A DNA stretch of 64,000 bases from Leptospiraceae bacterium (lineage in GTDB: Bacteria > Spirochaetota > Leptospiria > Leptospirales > Leptonemataceae), in the NCBI GenBank assembly GCA_026418015.1, contig JAOACE010000013.1:248001-312000 (forward strand), read 5' to 3'. Shown here one piece after another: positions 1 through 9,084 of this stretch. The position numbers and the translations under genes are program-made. The notes beneath the pieces were generated by a model. That model was not told where the DNA came from and did no database searches. It saw nothing but the letters and a program-made list of their open reading frames with translations. The first letter of the stretch is position 1. The number at the start of each line of letters is the position of its first letter.

Positions 1-82
1 AATTTGTATTTGTTTTAGATGTTTCATAGATAATTATTAATTAAATTTCTTACAAAAAATTTTCCATTACTTTTATATTTGA

Positions 83-110
83 TTGACTTAATAATCAATT
101 TTATTATACA
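83..110 (+). promoter_or_regulatory. sigma-70-like promoter giving a leaderless transcript
   Basis: TTGACT at 83-88, 16-base spacer, TATACA at 105-110, then 8 bases to the ATG at 119. A start of transcription about 7 bases after the -10 box falls at or next to the ATG, and no Shine-Dalgarno sequence is present. Bases 1-82 hold no other recognisable feature. Confidence 0.6.
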
Positions 111-118
111 ACCAACTT

Positions 119-2188
119 ATGAAAAAAATTTATCGAGCTTGCAACCTTTGCGAAGCAATCTGTGGACTAGAAATACAATACGACGAAGAAAAAAATGAAA
201 TTTTATCTATCAAAGGTGATTCTAATGATCCGTTAAGTAGAGGTCACATCTGTCCAAAGGGAGCTTCGATTGCAGACATTTATTATGATCCGAACCGTTT
301 AAAAAAACCTATAAGAAAACTAAAAAACGGAACGTGGCAGGAAATTGATTGGGAAGAAGCAATCTCTTATACCAAAGAAAACATAAAATCCCTTCAAGAT
401 AAATTTGGACATGATTCCATTGGCATATATTTAGGAAATCCTAATGTTCATAATTATGGTTCTCAACTATATGGTTCGCGATTTATAAAATCATTAAAAA
501 CAAAAAATATTTTTTCTGCAACTTCTGTGGATCAATTACCACATCATTTCGCAAGTTATTTTATGCTTGGTCATCCCAATCTTCTTCCTATTCCAGACAT
601 CGATAGAACACATTATTTTTTGATTTTAGGTGCAAATCCACTTGCCTCGAACGGAAGCTTAATGACAGCTCCTAATATAAGAGAACGACTAAAAGCGATT
701 AAAGAAAGAGGAAAAGTAGTTGTTCTCGATCCAAGAAAAACAGAAACAGCAGAATTTGCATCAGAACATTATTTTATCTATCCAGAATCAGATATTTTTT
801 TCTTACTGAATTTTTTACGATATATCTATGTTCATAAAGCAATTCGTTTAAACCATCTTCAAGATTTGATTAAAGAAAATATCATAAACGAAATCGAAAA
901 AATATTATCGATGTTCCCCAATTTAGAAAATCTTACAGAAAAATTCACAAAAATTTCCCAACAAAATTTAAACAATATTTATAAAGAATTTCTCGATGCT
1001 CCGAATGCAGTTTTATATGGTAGGATTGGCGTTTCTACCCAACGTTTTGGTGCAATCTCTTTATGGCTTATCTATTTGATCAACATCTTAACAGGAAATT
1101 TTGATCAAGTTGGAGGAATGATGTTTACCTCCCCAGCCATTGATTTAATCGGTAAAGTAGAAAAACGCAATCTTTATAAACGATATTATTCTTCGGTTAC
1201 GAACACACCAGAATTTATGGGAGAATTTCCTGTCTCTATTTTAGCAGACGAAATCTTAACAGATCACCCACAATCTATTAAAGGCATGATTGTAATTGCA
1301 GGTAATCCTGTCCTATCTACGCCTAATGGCAATCAGCTAAGAAAAGCATTCCAAAAATTAGAATTTTTTGTAAGCATTGATTTCTACAAAAACGAAACGA
1401 ATCAATATGCAAACATTATTTTACCACCAACCTCTCCCTTAGAACATGAACATTACGATATTACTTTTCTAACACTTGCCGTAAGGAATTATGCAAAATT
1501 TTCCGAAGCAGTATTTCCAAAACAAAAAGATTCTCGCGACGATTGGGAAATTTTTAGTCAATTGATGGATCAAAAGCGAACTATACATCCACAAGAATTA
1601 TTAAACCAAATGCTAAAAAATGGTCCTTACAAGTTAAGTTTAGAAGAACTAAAAAAACATCCCCATGGCATAGATTTAGGATCTCTGAAACCAAACTTAA
1701 AAGAAAGAATTTCGGAGTTAGTACTTTTTCCCAGTATCTTTGTAGAAGGATTAAAAGAAATTTCTAAAAACATGCATTCGTTCTTTGGTTTAAACCATCA
1801 TTTGGCACTAATCGGTAGAAGAGAGTTAAGAAGCAACAATTCTTGGATGCATAACATTCCACGATTAATTAAAGGAGAAGAACGTTGCAAAGTGTGGATT
1901 CATCCAGAAGATGCACAAAAAATGGGAATAAAAGAGAATCAGTTTATCAAAATTAAATCTACAAATGGAGAAATAGAAATAGCAGCACATATCACCGATA
2001 AAATTATGCCGGGTGTAATCAGTATTCCACATGGTTATGGTCATCGCGTTATAGATGATATTTCTTGGATCAATGCGAAAAATCTTACATCGAACGCTAG
2101 TATAAATGATTTAACAGATAACCATCGCGTAGATTTGATCTGTTTTAATGCGGCATTCAACGGAACCCCCGTACAAATTCTTGTATAA
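119..2188 (+). CDS. molybdopterin-dependent oxidoreductase (DMSO-reductase superfamily)
   Basis: A 689-residue catalytic subunit of the molybdopterin oxidoreductase family. The N-terminus carries a 4Fe-4S motif, Cys8-x2-Cys11-x3-Cys15-x29-Cys45, followed by Lys47, as in formate dehydrogenase H and assimilatory nitrate reductase type enzymes. The central region binds the pterin guanine dinucleotides (LILGANP around 168-174), and the last ~120 residues form the molydopterin dinucleotide-binding domain (HPEDAQKMGI, GVISIPHGYGHR). There is no Tat or Sec signal, so it is cytoplasmic. The molybdenum-ligating residue is not obvious: the segment TSVDQLPHH lies where Cys, Ser or Asp ligands usually occur. 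No small iron-sulfur or cofactor-insertion partner lies beside it, so substrate and electron partner cannot be named. Its stop abuts the stop of the convergent norD with no bases between. Confidence 0.85.
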   Translation: MKKIYRACNLCEAICGLEIQYDEEKNEILSIKGDSNDPLSRGHICPKGASIADIYYDPNRLKKPIRKLKNGTWQEIDWEEAISYTKENIKSLQDKFGHDSIGIYLGNPNVHNYGSQLYGSRFIKSLKTKNIFSATSVDQLPHHFASYFMLGHPNLLPIPDIDRTHYFLILGANPLASNGSLMTAPNIRERLKAIKERGKVVVLDPRKTETAEFASEHYFIYPESDIFFLLNFLRYIYVHKAIRLNHLQDLIKENIINEIEKILSMFPNLENLTEKFTKISQQNLNNIYKEFLDAPNAVLYGRIGVSTQRFGAISLWLIYLINILTGNFDQVGGMMFTSPAIDLIGKVEKRNLYKRYYSSVTNTPEFMGEFPVSILADEILTDHPQSIKGMIVIAGNPVLSTPNGNQLRKAFQKLEFFVSIDFYKNETNQYANIILPPTSPLEHEHYDITFLTLAVRNYAKFSEAVFPKQKDSRDDWEIFSQLMDQKRTIHPQELLNQMLKNGPYKLSLEELKKHPHGIDLGSLKPNLKERISELVLFPSIFVEGLKEISKNMHSFFGLNHHLALIGRRELRSNNSWMHNIPRLIKGEERCKVWIHPEDAQKMGIKENQFIKIKSTNGEIEIAAHITDKIMPGVISIPHGYGHRVIDDISWINAKNLTSNASINDLTDNHRVDLICFNAAFNGTPVQILV

Positions 2189-3922
2189 TTAGGTTTGATG
2201 AGATATTTTTAATATTAAAGTTGTTAAAGTTTCGAATAAGTGATTTGGATGATCAAGAATCTTATAATGATTTTGTCCAAACATCAAAGGTAGATAATAT
2301 TTTGCTTCTTTTTCTAATGCAATGCCGAAAAAGTGTATTTGATTTTTTCTTCCTTCTCTTATCGCTTGTTGAATGTCGTATATACCATATTTTCCTTCGT
2401 ACTTATCGTAATCGTTAGGTTTTCCATCCGATAAAAGAATAATCCATTTTTGCGCATAAGAAAATTGATTTAGCAAAGAATTCGCATGCCTAATTGCAGC
2501 ACCAATTCTTGTATAACCTTGTGGTTGAATAGCACCAATTTTTTTAAAAGCATTATCCCATGGTTCTTTAAAATCTTTGATCAAATTAAAATAAATTTGA
2601 TTTCTCGTAATAGAATAAAAACCAGCAATACTAATATAAATGGGAATATCTTTTAATACATCTCCCAAAACAATCAATGCTTCTTTTTCTAAATCTATAA
2701 TGCGATGATTTTCTACATATCCATCTGTTGACAAAGATTGATCGAGCAACAATACAATAGAATAATTGGTGTTTTTTAAACGTTTATTTTGATAAATTCT
2801 TTCGTCTGGTGTTCTTTTGGAAGAAAGATCACAAAAATAATCGACATAAGAATCATAATCTACATCAATACCATCAAATTGTTTATTTATTATAGTAATT
2901 TTATTATAAAAATTATTTATTATTTTTTTTAATTTATGAATATCATTTTTATATTTATTGATTGTTTTTAGATAAAAATTTTCGTTCATTTCTTTAAAAA
3001 ACTTAGGGTATACTTTTACATAATTCTTATTGTATTTTCTTTTTTTTTGATCCCACTCATCATAATAGATAAAATAATCATCGTTTAGATTTTGATCCGA
3101 AACTTCTCCCAAATAACCACTCAGAGAAAATTCTGTTTTATAGATAGAATGGACTTTTTCTGTGGAACGAATCATAAATTGATGTTTGATTTCTTTTAAT
3201 GCTTCCTCATGTTCTTTTAATTCATCTTCTCCATCAAGGTTTCTCCAATTGCCTAAAAACTCCTCGATGGTTTCGATCTTTTCGAAGTTATGCATTAAAG
3301 TATATTCTTGAATTTTTTCTTTATTTTCTTCGATCAATTCTATATTATCAACATTAAGAGAACGATGGATTTCTGTTTGAATATTTCTTTCTAATGGATG
3401 ATTATCAATCGTCGGAGAATTTGCTTTTATATGGATCATTGTTTTAGGATATAATAATCCACTTACGTAGAGTAAATCTTGATCCGAAAGAATAGAAGAT
3501 ATCGATTTCCATATTTTTTGGGATTCGGGATATTCTAGAAAAACATTTTTTAATACAAAAGGGAAAAACTGCAAAGATAATTCCGTATTTTTTTTAAAAT
3601 TGATGTTTTCTTTTAAAAACAAATTGTTTTTTAGAATTTCTGACATATATAAAGTTTTAAACAGATAAAACTGAACATTTAAATCTTTTTCCGAAAAAAA
3701 CGAAATCTTTTCTGGATAGTAGAACAAAAATCCACAACATCCTCCGTATGGGTTTAAACCATTTACAGCTATTTCTATTTCGTATCCTGTTGTTACGCGA
3801 ACCCAAAGTTGAATTGTATCTTTTAAAGATTCAAAGTATACTGTATATGGAGGTTCCTTCTTTTGTTTGAATTTACTCCATTGATTGTATACAAACTGAA
3901 ATATTTTCTGATCAAGTTCCAT
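2189..3922 (-). CDS. norD: NorD-like von Willebrand factor A protein
   Basis: NorD works with the ATPase NorQ to mature the nitric oxide reductase NorBC, probably by helping insert the non-haem iron. The C-terminal ~200 residues are a VWA domain with a MIDAS metal site: DQSLS in the first strand (LLLDQSLSTDG), then GYTRIGAAIRH and LLSDGKPNDYD. The N-terminal ~380 residues are the acidic, poorly conserved NorD region. The ATG at 3922 starts one base after the norQ stop codon and is preferred; an in-frame ATG at 3940 would add six residues and overlap norQ by 17 bases. Neither has a strong ribosome-binding sequence, which fits translational coupling. Last gene of norCBQD. Confidence 0.85.
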   Translation of the reverse strand: MELDQKIFQFVYNQWSKFKQKKEPPYTVYFESLKDTIQLWVRVTTGYEIEIAVNGLNPYGGCCGFLFYYPEKISFFSEKDLNVQFYLFKTLYMSEILKNNLFLKENINFKKNTELSLQFFPFVLKNVFLEYPESQKIWKSISSILSDQDLLYVSGLLYPKTMIHIKANSPTIDNHPLERNIQTEIHRSLNVDNIELIEENKEKIQEYTLMHNFEKIETIEEFLGNWRNLDGEDELKEHEEALKEIKHQFMIRSTEKVHSIYKTEFSLSGYLGEVSDQNLNDDYFIYYDEWDQKKRKYNKNYVKVYPKFFKEMNENFYLKTINKYKNDIHKLKKIINNFYNKITIINKQFDGIDVDYDSYVDYFCDLSSKRTPDERIYQNKRLKNTNYSIVLLLDQSLSTDGYVENHRIIDLEKEALIVLGDVLKDIPIYISIAGFYSITRNQIYFNLIKDFKEPWDNAFKKIGAIQPQGYTRIGAAIRHANSLLNQFSYAQKWIILLSDGKPNDYDKYEGKYGIYDIQQAIREGRKNQIHFFGIALEKEAKYYLPLMFGQNHYKILDHPNHLFETLTTLILKISHQT

Positions 3923-3923
3923 T

Positions 3924-4712
3924 TTAGAAAAATAATGCAACGATATCTTTTAAATTCTTTAATATTTCGGGATCATCAGTTAGTGGATTCAAAATTCCTA
4001 CTTCGCAAGCTAATCGCGGTGGCAATCCATCACCAATCAATTTTGCAGTATGAACAAGCAACCGGGTAGAAACTGTTTCTACCAATCCTAATTCCTGTAG
4101 ATTTCTTACCTTATTTGCGAACAAAACCAATCTTTTAGCATCATCTTCTTTAATTTTATGTCGAACTTCGTTTAAGATAATTTCTATTTCTATATCTTGG
4201 TTAGGATAATTAAACTGAAAAGAAACAAATCGCTGTTTGGTTGATGGTTTAATTTCTTTCCCTAAGCCTTGATAGCCAGGATTATAAGAAGCAATCAGCA
4301 TGAATTCTGGACTAGCAATCAATTCTTCGTTGGTTTTATCAATATACAAGGTTCTTCTATAATCGGTCAAAGAGTGAATTGCTACCAACACATCTGGACG
4401 AGCTTCTGCAATTTCGTCTATATAAATCCATGAATTCTCTCGCACACTTCTTGTTAATGGACCATCTAACCAAACGGTTTCTGCACCTTTAATAACAAAA
4501 CGCCCAATTAAATCAATAGCAGATGTTTCTTCGTGACAACTAACGGTGATCAACTTTTTGTTAAATTTTTCTGCCATAAATTCAACAAACCGGGATTTTC
4601 CACAACCCGTAGGTCCCTTTAATAACAGAGGAAGTTGATTGTTATAACAATATTCAAAAACTTCAACTTCCTTTCCTATAACGCGATAATAAGGTAATGT
4701 TTTTGTAGTCAT
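3924..4712 (-). CDS. norQ: MoxR-type AAA+ ATPase NorQ
   Basis: A 262-residue ATPase of the CbbQ/NirQ/NorQ branch of MoxR AAA+ proteins. Walker A is GPTGCGKS at residues 33-40; Walker B is WIYIDEI near residue 95; a sensor motif (LIASYNPGYQG) follows. It remodels the NorBC complex with the VWA partner NorD encoded immediately downstream. The segment RSVRENSWIYIDEIAEARPDV is typical of the NorQ/CbbQ group. It lies 55 bases downstream of norB in the same orientation, so it is probably co-transcribed. Function is secure from both sequence and operon position. Confidence 0.92.
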   Translation of the reverse strand: MTTKTLPYYRVIGKEVEVFEYCYNNQLPLLLKGPTGCGKSRFVEFMAEKFNKKLITVSCHEETSAIDLIGRFVIKGAETVWLDGPLTRSVRENSWIYIDEIAEARPDVLVAIHSLTDYRRTLYIDKTNEELIASPEFMLIASYNPGYQGLGKEIKPSTKQRFVSFQFNYPNQDIEIEIILNEVRHKIKEDDAKRLVLFANKVRNLQELGLVETVSTRLLVHTAKLIGDGLPPRLACEVGILNPLTDDPEILKNLKDIVALFF

Positions 4713-4767
4713 ATTATGCCTTTAATATTTGTAACCCCACCCACCCGCTTCCCTTTTGTTCAAGTTT

Positions 4768-6117
4768 TTATGCTTCTTGAAGTTCTTTATCTAACATTGC
4801 TTCTTCTTTAGGTGTGCCATATTTTATAAACTGATAGATAAATAATATAGCCCCTAAACTAAATAAACTTGCCGCTAAGATTAATCCCACAAAATGAATT
4901 GCTATTTCTTTTTGAACAAGTAAGAAATCTAAACCCAATTTTTTTTCTAAATAAACCTGAGATATACCTGCAACAGCAAAAGCACCTGTCATAGCAACCA
5001 TACCAATATTTGCTAACCAGAACGCCCAATAACCTACAATATCGTTCCATAGTTTTCTTCCTGTGATCATCGGCATAGCATAAGTAATAACAGCTAATAC
5101 CAACATTCCATAAGCACCCCAGAATGCCATATGTCCATGCATTGCAGTTATTAACGTTCCATGAGTCCATTTATTTACCTGTGGCAAGGTATGAGCAAAG
5201 CCTAAAAATCCAGCACCAACAAAAGACATAATAGCACAACCGATTGTCCAATAGAGAGAAATCTTGTTTGGATGTACGCGACCAGATTTTCTATACATAG
5301 CAATTGCCCATAATGCCATACCTAAGAATGCTAACGGTTCTAATGCAGAGAAAATACCCCCAACCAACAACCAATATTGAGGAGTTCCTATAAAATAATA
5401 ATGATGCCCAGTACCTAATATTCCAGATAAAAAGGTTAATCCTACGATTACATAAAGCCATTTTTCAATTACTTCTCGATCCACCCCTGTTAATTTAATC
5501 AATAAGAATGCCAAAATAGATCCCATAATCAATTCCCATACACCTTCTACCCACAAGTGTACAACCCACCAGCGATAAAAAGAATCTAAGGTTTGATTAT
5601 CAAACCAAATCATTCCAGGAAGGTATAATAATGCCGCGGAAAGTAATCCAAAGAACAGTACCAATTGAGTTGTAGAATGCTTTTTAGCTGTCCAAACAGT
5701 CATGCCAATTATATAGAGAAACAATAAAACATCCACCACAACTAAGTAATCCAATGGTCGAGGAATTTCTAAAAACTTTCTACCTTCCCACCAATTAAAA
5801 TGATATCCCACAATAGCAATAACACCTACTATCACCCATGCAGCTAATTGCAATAGTGCTAATTTTTCGCTGTAGATTTCTCTTTCGGATTCTTCTGGAA
5901 TGATATAATATGCTGCACCCATAAATCCAGTCAAAAGCCATACTACCAATAAATTGGTATGTACAGCACGAGCAGTATTAAACGCGATAAACGGATGCAA
6001 AAATTCAAAACCGATTCGATAAAAAGCCATGATAAAACCATAAACAAGTTGTAACGCAAAAAGTAGCATTGCAACTGCAAAAAAATAATACGCAATTTGT
6101 TGTGATTTGTATTTCAT
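4768..6117 (-). CDS. norB: nitric oxide reductase, cytochrome b subunit
   Basis: The 449-residue, about 12-helix catalytic subunit of cytochrome-c-type nitric oxide reductase, reducing 2 NO to N2O in the inner membrane. All metal ligands are present at a constant offset of 20 from Pseudomonas NorB: His187 and Glu191 (HLWVEGVWE), His238/His239 (GTGHHYY), Glu260, and His327/His329 (HGHMAFWG); His53 is the other haem-b ligand. It lacks the N-terminal quinol-oxidase extension of qNor, consistent with the separate NorC gene upstream (17-base gap). A Shine-Dalgarno sequence (revcomp of tcctcc at 6122-6127) precedes the ATG. Confidence 0.96.
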   Translation of the reverse strand: MKYKSQQIAYYFFAVAMLLFALQLVYGFIMAFYRIGFEFLHPFIAFNTARAVHTNLLVVWLLTGFMGAAYYIIPEESEREIYSEKLALLQLAAWVIVGVIAIVGYHFNWWEGRKFLEIPRPLDYLVVVDVLLFLYIIGMTVWTAKKHSTTQLVLFFGLLSAALLYLPGMIWFDNQTLDSFYRWWVVHLWVEGVWELIMGSILAFLLIKLTGVDREVIEKWLYVIVGLTFLSGILGTGHHYYFIGTPQYWLLVGGIFSALEPLAFLGMALWAIAMYRKSGRVHPNKISLYWTIGCAIMSFVGAGFLGFAHTLPQVNKWTHGTLITAMHGHMAFWGAYGMLVLAVITYAMPMITGRKLWNDIVGYWAFWLANIGMVAMTGAFAVAGISQVYLEKKLGLDFLLVQKEIAIHFVGLILAASLFSLGAILFIYQFIKYGTPKEEAMLDKELQEA

Positions 6118-6134
6118 AATATCCTCCTTTGAGC

Positions 6135-6818
6135 TTATTTTAAGCTACTTAAAAAAGCAGCTAATTCTTGGATTTCTTCTTCGGATAAAGGAAGTTTGGG
6201 CATATTGGTTCCTGGTTTAATAGATTGAGGATCCTTTAACCATTTTACTAAATAGTCTTTCTCGTATTTCGCACCTACATGATCTAGTGCTGGTCCAACA
6301 TTGCCACCATTTCCTCCAATAGCATGACATGCTTTACATACCTGGTTGAATTTTGCAGGAATGTTAGAAATTTCTTGGTTTGTTTTTACTGAGGTTTGTA
6401 CAACAATATCTGGTTTTGGTGGCCATCCATTTGTATCGATTTTACCAACCCATTTAAAGAATGCAATTAGATAAGAAATTTGTTCATCACTAAAATTATA
6501 TTTGGGCATTTTTCTTTCGTTAGGAAACATAGCTTCGGGATCCTTCATAAATAACCTGATCCATTCCTCGCCCCTTTTTTCTACCACCTTTGTAAGATCT
6601 GGTGCATAATAAGCTCCCTCACCCAAAATTGTATGACATCCCATACAATTGTTTTCTTCCCAAATCCTTTTTCCTTTAACGACATCTTCTGTTAGATCTT
6701 TTGTATGGGTTCTTTCTGGTAATTGCCTATGGGTATCTACCGTTAAACCGATAAAAATAGCCGAAAATAAGAATGTTCCCCCTAAAAAGAACATCCTTGC
6801 CTGTGATTTACTGAGCAT
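6135..6818 (-). CDS. norC: nitric oxide reductase cytochrome c subunit with extra haem-c domain
   Basis: NorC passes electrons from soluble donors to NorB and is anchored by one N-terminal helix (about residues 9-27). The first domain has the haem motif CMGCH at 58-62 with Met104 (KMPKYN) as likely axial ligand. Unlike the usual ~150-residue NorC, this one is 227 residues and continues into a second cytochrome c domain with CKACH at 161-165 and Met206 (GTNMPKL) as likely ligand, joined by a Pro-rich linker (WPPKPD). It is therefore predicted to be dihaem; the second domain may replace a soluble electron donor. First gene of norCBQD, with a good ribosome-binding site (TAAGGAGG). Confidence 0.93.
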   Translation of the reverse strand: MLSKSQARMFFLGGTFLFSAIFIGLTVDTHRQLPERTHTKDLTEDVVKGKRIWEENNCMGCHTILGEGAYYAPDLTKVVEKRGEEWIRLFMKDPEAMFPNERKMPKYNFSDEQISYLIAFFKWVGKIDTNGWPPKPDIVVQTSVKTNQEISNIPAKFNQVCKACHAIGGNGGNVGPALDHVGAKYEKDYLVKWLKDPQSIKPGTNMPKLPLSEEEIQELAAFLSSLK

Positions 6819-6907
6819 ATTTCCTCCTTAAATTTAATTTATGGATTTAACCCTCTATTATCTCAATTGAACAAATAGTGTTATAACAATTTATAAAAGT
6901 TTGTCAA
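6819..6907 (-). promoter_or_regulatory. norC promoter and leader
   Basis: Read on the minus strand: TTGACA (6907-6902), 16-base spacer, TATAAC (6885-6880), a leader of roughly 55 bases, then a strong TAAGGAGG ribosome-binding sequence (6830-6823) before the ATG. The bases around the -35 box form AATTGATTTGACAAA (6914-6900), which recurs identically upstream of the hydrolase gene at 42054-42068. A clean FNR/NnrR inverted repeat was not found. Confidence 0.5.
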
Positions 6908-6987
6908 ATCAATTATGTTTATATACTATTATATCATTATTTTTTAGTTGATATTGAGTCTCATTTTCTATAATTTGAGGTTAAAGA

Positions 6988-7962
6988 TTAGGAGGTTCTA
7001 TTTCTATCAAAATTTTTTAATTCTTCGTATAGCGAAATTCCTAAAATAGCATCTTGAAAATTATTAGGTAAGTTTTGATAGATGGACTGATACATTTCTA
7101 TCCAGGGATTTTTAAACTTTATCAGAAAGGGAATCTTTTTTAATTCGTAAAACTTTTCGTATCGAGAAGATTTTGCTTTTCGGTATACATAAATTCCTGT
7201 ATTTCCTACTTCGATTCTTCCTCTTGTAAAATCTAACACCATGGAAAATTCAAAATATTGTCTTTTGCCACCAGATTCTAATTGGATCAGTATATCGTCT
7301 TTTTTTAACAAATGTATGGAACGTTCTTCTATTCCATTTTGATTGTATTCCCAGTAGCTATAGAGTATTTTGGGTTTACCAACATACCATAGAATTAAAT
7401 CTAACCAATGAATTGCATCTTCTAAAAGAGGATCTCGTTTTATAGAAGGAGCTAATACCTTTCCTTGAATGTTTGTTAAATCTCCCAAGGTTCTTCGCAT
7501 TAAGATTTGTTTGATGCTTTGATAGTTTGGATGAAATCTTCGTTCGAAATTTACATAGATGGAAACATTTTGTAGGATGGGTTCTATATCTTTTATCTGT
7601 TGCGAATTATATGCAATAGGTTTTTCCATCAAAATTACAGGGATAGAATAATCTACCAAATCTTTTAAAATTTGACAATGGGAATCTGGACCAGTACATA
7701 CAACAGCAAAATCAATTTTTTTGTTTAAATTTTTTAATAACTCTTGATGCTTAAAAGAATATACAATATCTTTATTACTCTTCCACCAACTCAAAAAAGA
7801 AACGACTTTATCTTTATTTCTATCGCATACCCCAATTAAATCGAATTGATCTTCTAATGCTTTTATTGTTCCAGCATGTGTGCAAGGATGATATCGTTTT
7901 TGATCTAATTCCAACTGCCATCCTATGCGTCCTAATCCAATTAAAACAGTATTCCACTTCAT
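6988..7962 (-). CDS. Gfo/Idh/MocA-family NAD(P)-dependent oxidoreductase
   Basis: A 324-residue protein with an N-terminal Rossmann fold (IGLGRIG at residues 8-14) and the family motif EKPIA that positions the catalytic lysine, followed by the usual alpha/beta substrate-binding domain (WLDLILWY around the catalytic helix). Family members oxidise or reduce sugar-type alcohols; the substrate here cannot be told. It is a single-gene unit between norC and the trpD end of the cell-division series. The ATG at 7962 has a likely leaderless promoter: TTGATT (7995-7990), 15-base spacer, TAGAAT (7974-7969), 6 bases to ATG. Confidence 0.85.
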   Translation of the reverse strand: MKWNTVLIGLGRIGWQLELDQKRYHPCTHAGTIKALEDQFDLIGVCDRNKDKVVSFLSWWKSNKDIVYSFKHQELLKNLNKKIDFAVVCTGPDSHCQILKDLVDYSIPVILMEKPIAYNSQQIKDIEPILQNVSIYVNFERRFHPNYQSIKQILMRRTLGDLTNIQGKVLAPSIKRDPLLEDAIHWLDLILWYVGKPKILYSYWEYNQNGIEERSIHLLKKDDILIQLESGGKRQYFEFSMVLDFTRGRIEVGNTGIYVYRKAKSSRYEKFYELKKIPFLIKFKNPWIEMYQSIYQNLPNNFQDAILGISLYEELKNFDRNRTS

Positions 7963-7968
7963 TAAATA

Positions 7969-7995
7969 ATTCTATTTATATATATTATAAATCAA
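7969..7995 (-). promoter_or_regulatory. probable leaderless promoter of the oxidoreductase gene
   Basis: TTGATT (7995-7990), 15-base spacer and TAGAAT (7974-7969), with 6 bases to the ATG at 7962. The spacer is short, so this is a weaker case than the promoters at 83 or 50889. Confidence 0.4.
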
Positions 7996-8034
7996 TTAAT
8001 ATAATTATTTTATAAAATCAAAATGTATATTTTC

Positions 8035-9081
8035 TTAACTACCTAAAGAAGTTACAGCGATCTTAGGACGAAAGTTTTTCCATTCCTCAAATTTTTCGTA
8101 AACGTTACCTGTTTTTAACAATTCTAATATTTTCTCTGTTGCATCTTTTAAAGAAATATCTTCGAAGAGGGTTAAAGCCAATGCAGAATTGATTGCAACA
8201 ATACTATTTTCGATTTGATTACCCGATCCCTGAATGATTCTAAGAAATCTTTCGACGGACTCTCTTCTATCTTTTACTTTAAGAGAATCTAAACTTTCTG
8301 GCTTAATACCAAAATCTTCTACGCGAAATGTTCCTTCTTTTACAATTTTTCCTTGTTGGATTTGTATATAATCTGTTGGTGCTGCAATGGAAACCTCATC
8401 TAATCCGTCGTGGGAATGAATCACATAAGCATTTTCTCTACCTAACCCAGTAAGTGCTAACGCAATTTGAGGCATATAATCTTTGCTAAATACCCCCATA
8501 ATCTGATGCGTAACTGGTGCTGGATTTGTAATTGGTCCTAAGATATTGAATACAGTTCTTACACCAAGTGTCTTTCGAACAGGAGCTGCATACTTCATCG
8601 CTGGATGCCATTTGGGAGCATATAAAAAAGTAATTCCGACTTTTTCTAAGCATTCAGCTGCTTCTTCGTTAGAAATTTCTATATTGATTCCACATTCTTC
8701 TAATACGTCTGCAGAACCAGTAGCACTAGAAACAGCGCGATTACCATGTTTTGCTACTTTATAGCCTAACGTCGCCATTACAACAGCTGTAATCGTAGAA
8801 ATATTAAGCAAATTCGCATTATCTCCACCAGTACCACAAGTATCTAAAATATTGTATCTTTCGCGAGATGGCCATCGTACTGCTGCTTTTCGCATCGCTT
8901 TGGCAAATCCTTCTATCTCTTGTCCTGTTTCTTTTTTCATTGCTAAGGCAACAAGCATTCCAGCAGTGCGAATTTCTCCAGCTTCTCCTGTCATAATTTT
9001 ATTCATGACAGAATAGGCCTCTTCTTCTGTTAAATCTTCAAAAGACATCACTTTTTTTAAATATTCATTGAATTCCTTCAT
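8035..9081 (-). CDS. trpD: anthranilate phosphoribosyltransferase
   Basis: Transfers phosphoribose from PRPP to anthranilate, second step of tryptophan synthesis. At 348 residues it has the usual length. Visible signatures are DTCGTGGD (PRPP/Mg binding loop), KHGNRAVSSATGSADVLE, and the acidic HDGLDEVS pair. No other trp genes are in the window; it is the last gene of the string ftsK-lolA-rodZ-like-rimO-pgsA-trpD, beginning 3 bases after pgsA with a ribosome-binding sequence (AAAGGAGC). Confidence 0.96.
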   Translation of the reverse strand: MKEFNEYLKKVMSFEDLTEEEAYSVMNKIMTGEAGEIRTAGMLVALAMKKETGQEIEGFAKAMRKAAVRWPSRERYNILDTCGTGGDNANLLNISTITAVVMATLGYKVAKHGNRAVSSATGSADVLEECGINIEISNEEAAECLEKVGITFLYAPKWHPAMKYAAPVRKTLGVRTVFNILGPITNPAPVTHQIMGVFSKDYMPQIALALTGLGRENAYVIHSHDGLDEVSIAAPTDYIQIQQGKIVKEGTFRVEDFGIKPESLDSLKVKDRRESVERFLRIIQGSGNQIENSIVAINSALALTLFEDISLKDATEKILELLKTGNVYEKFEEWKNFRPKIAVTSLGS

Positions 9082-9084
9082 ATT

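Noticed and set aside
6840-6987. FNR/NnrR-type inverted repeat upstream of norC
   Set aside because: TTGAT and TTGAC half-sites are present but arranged as a direct repeat; no TTGAT-N4-ATCAA spacing was found.
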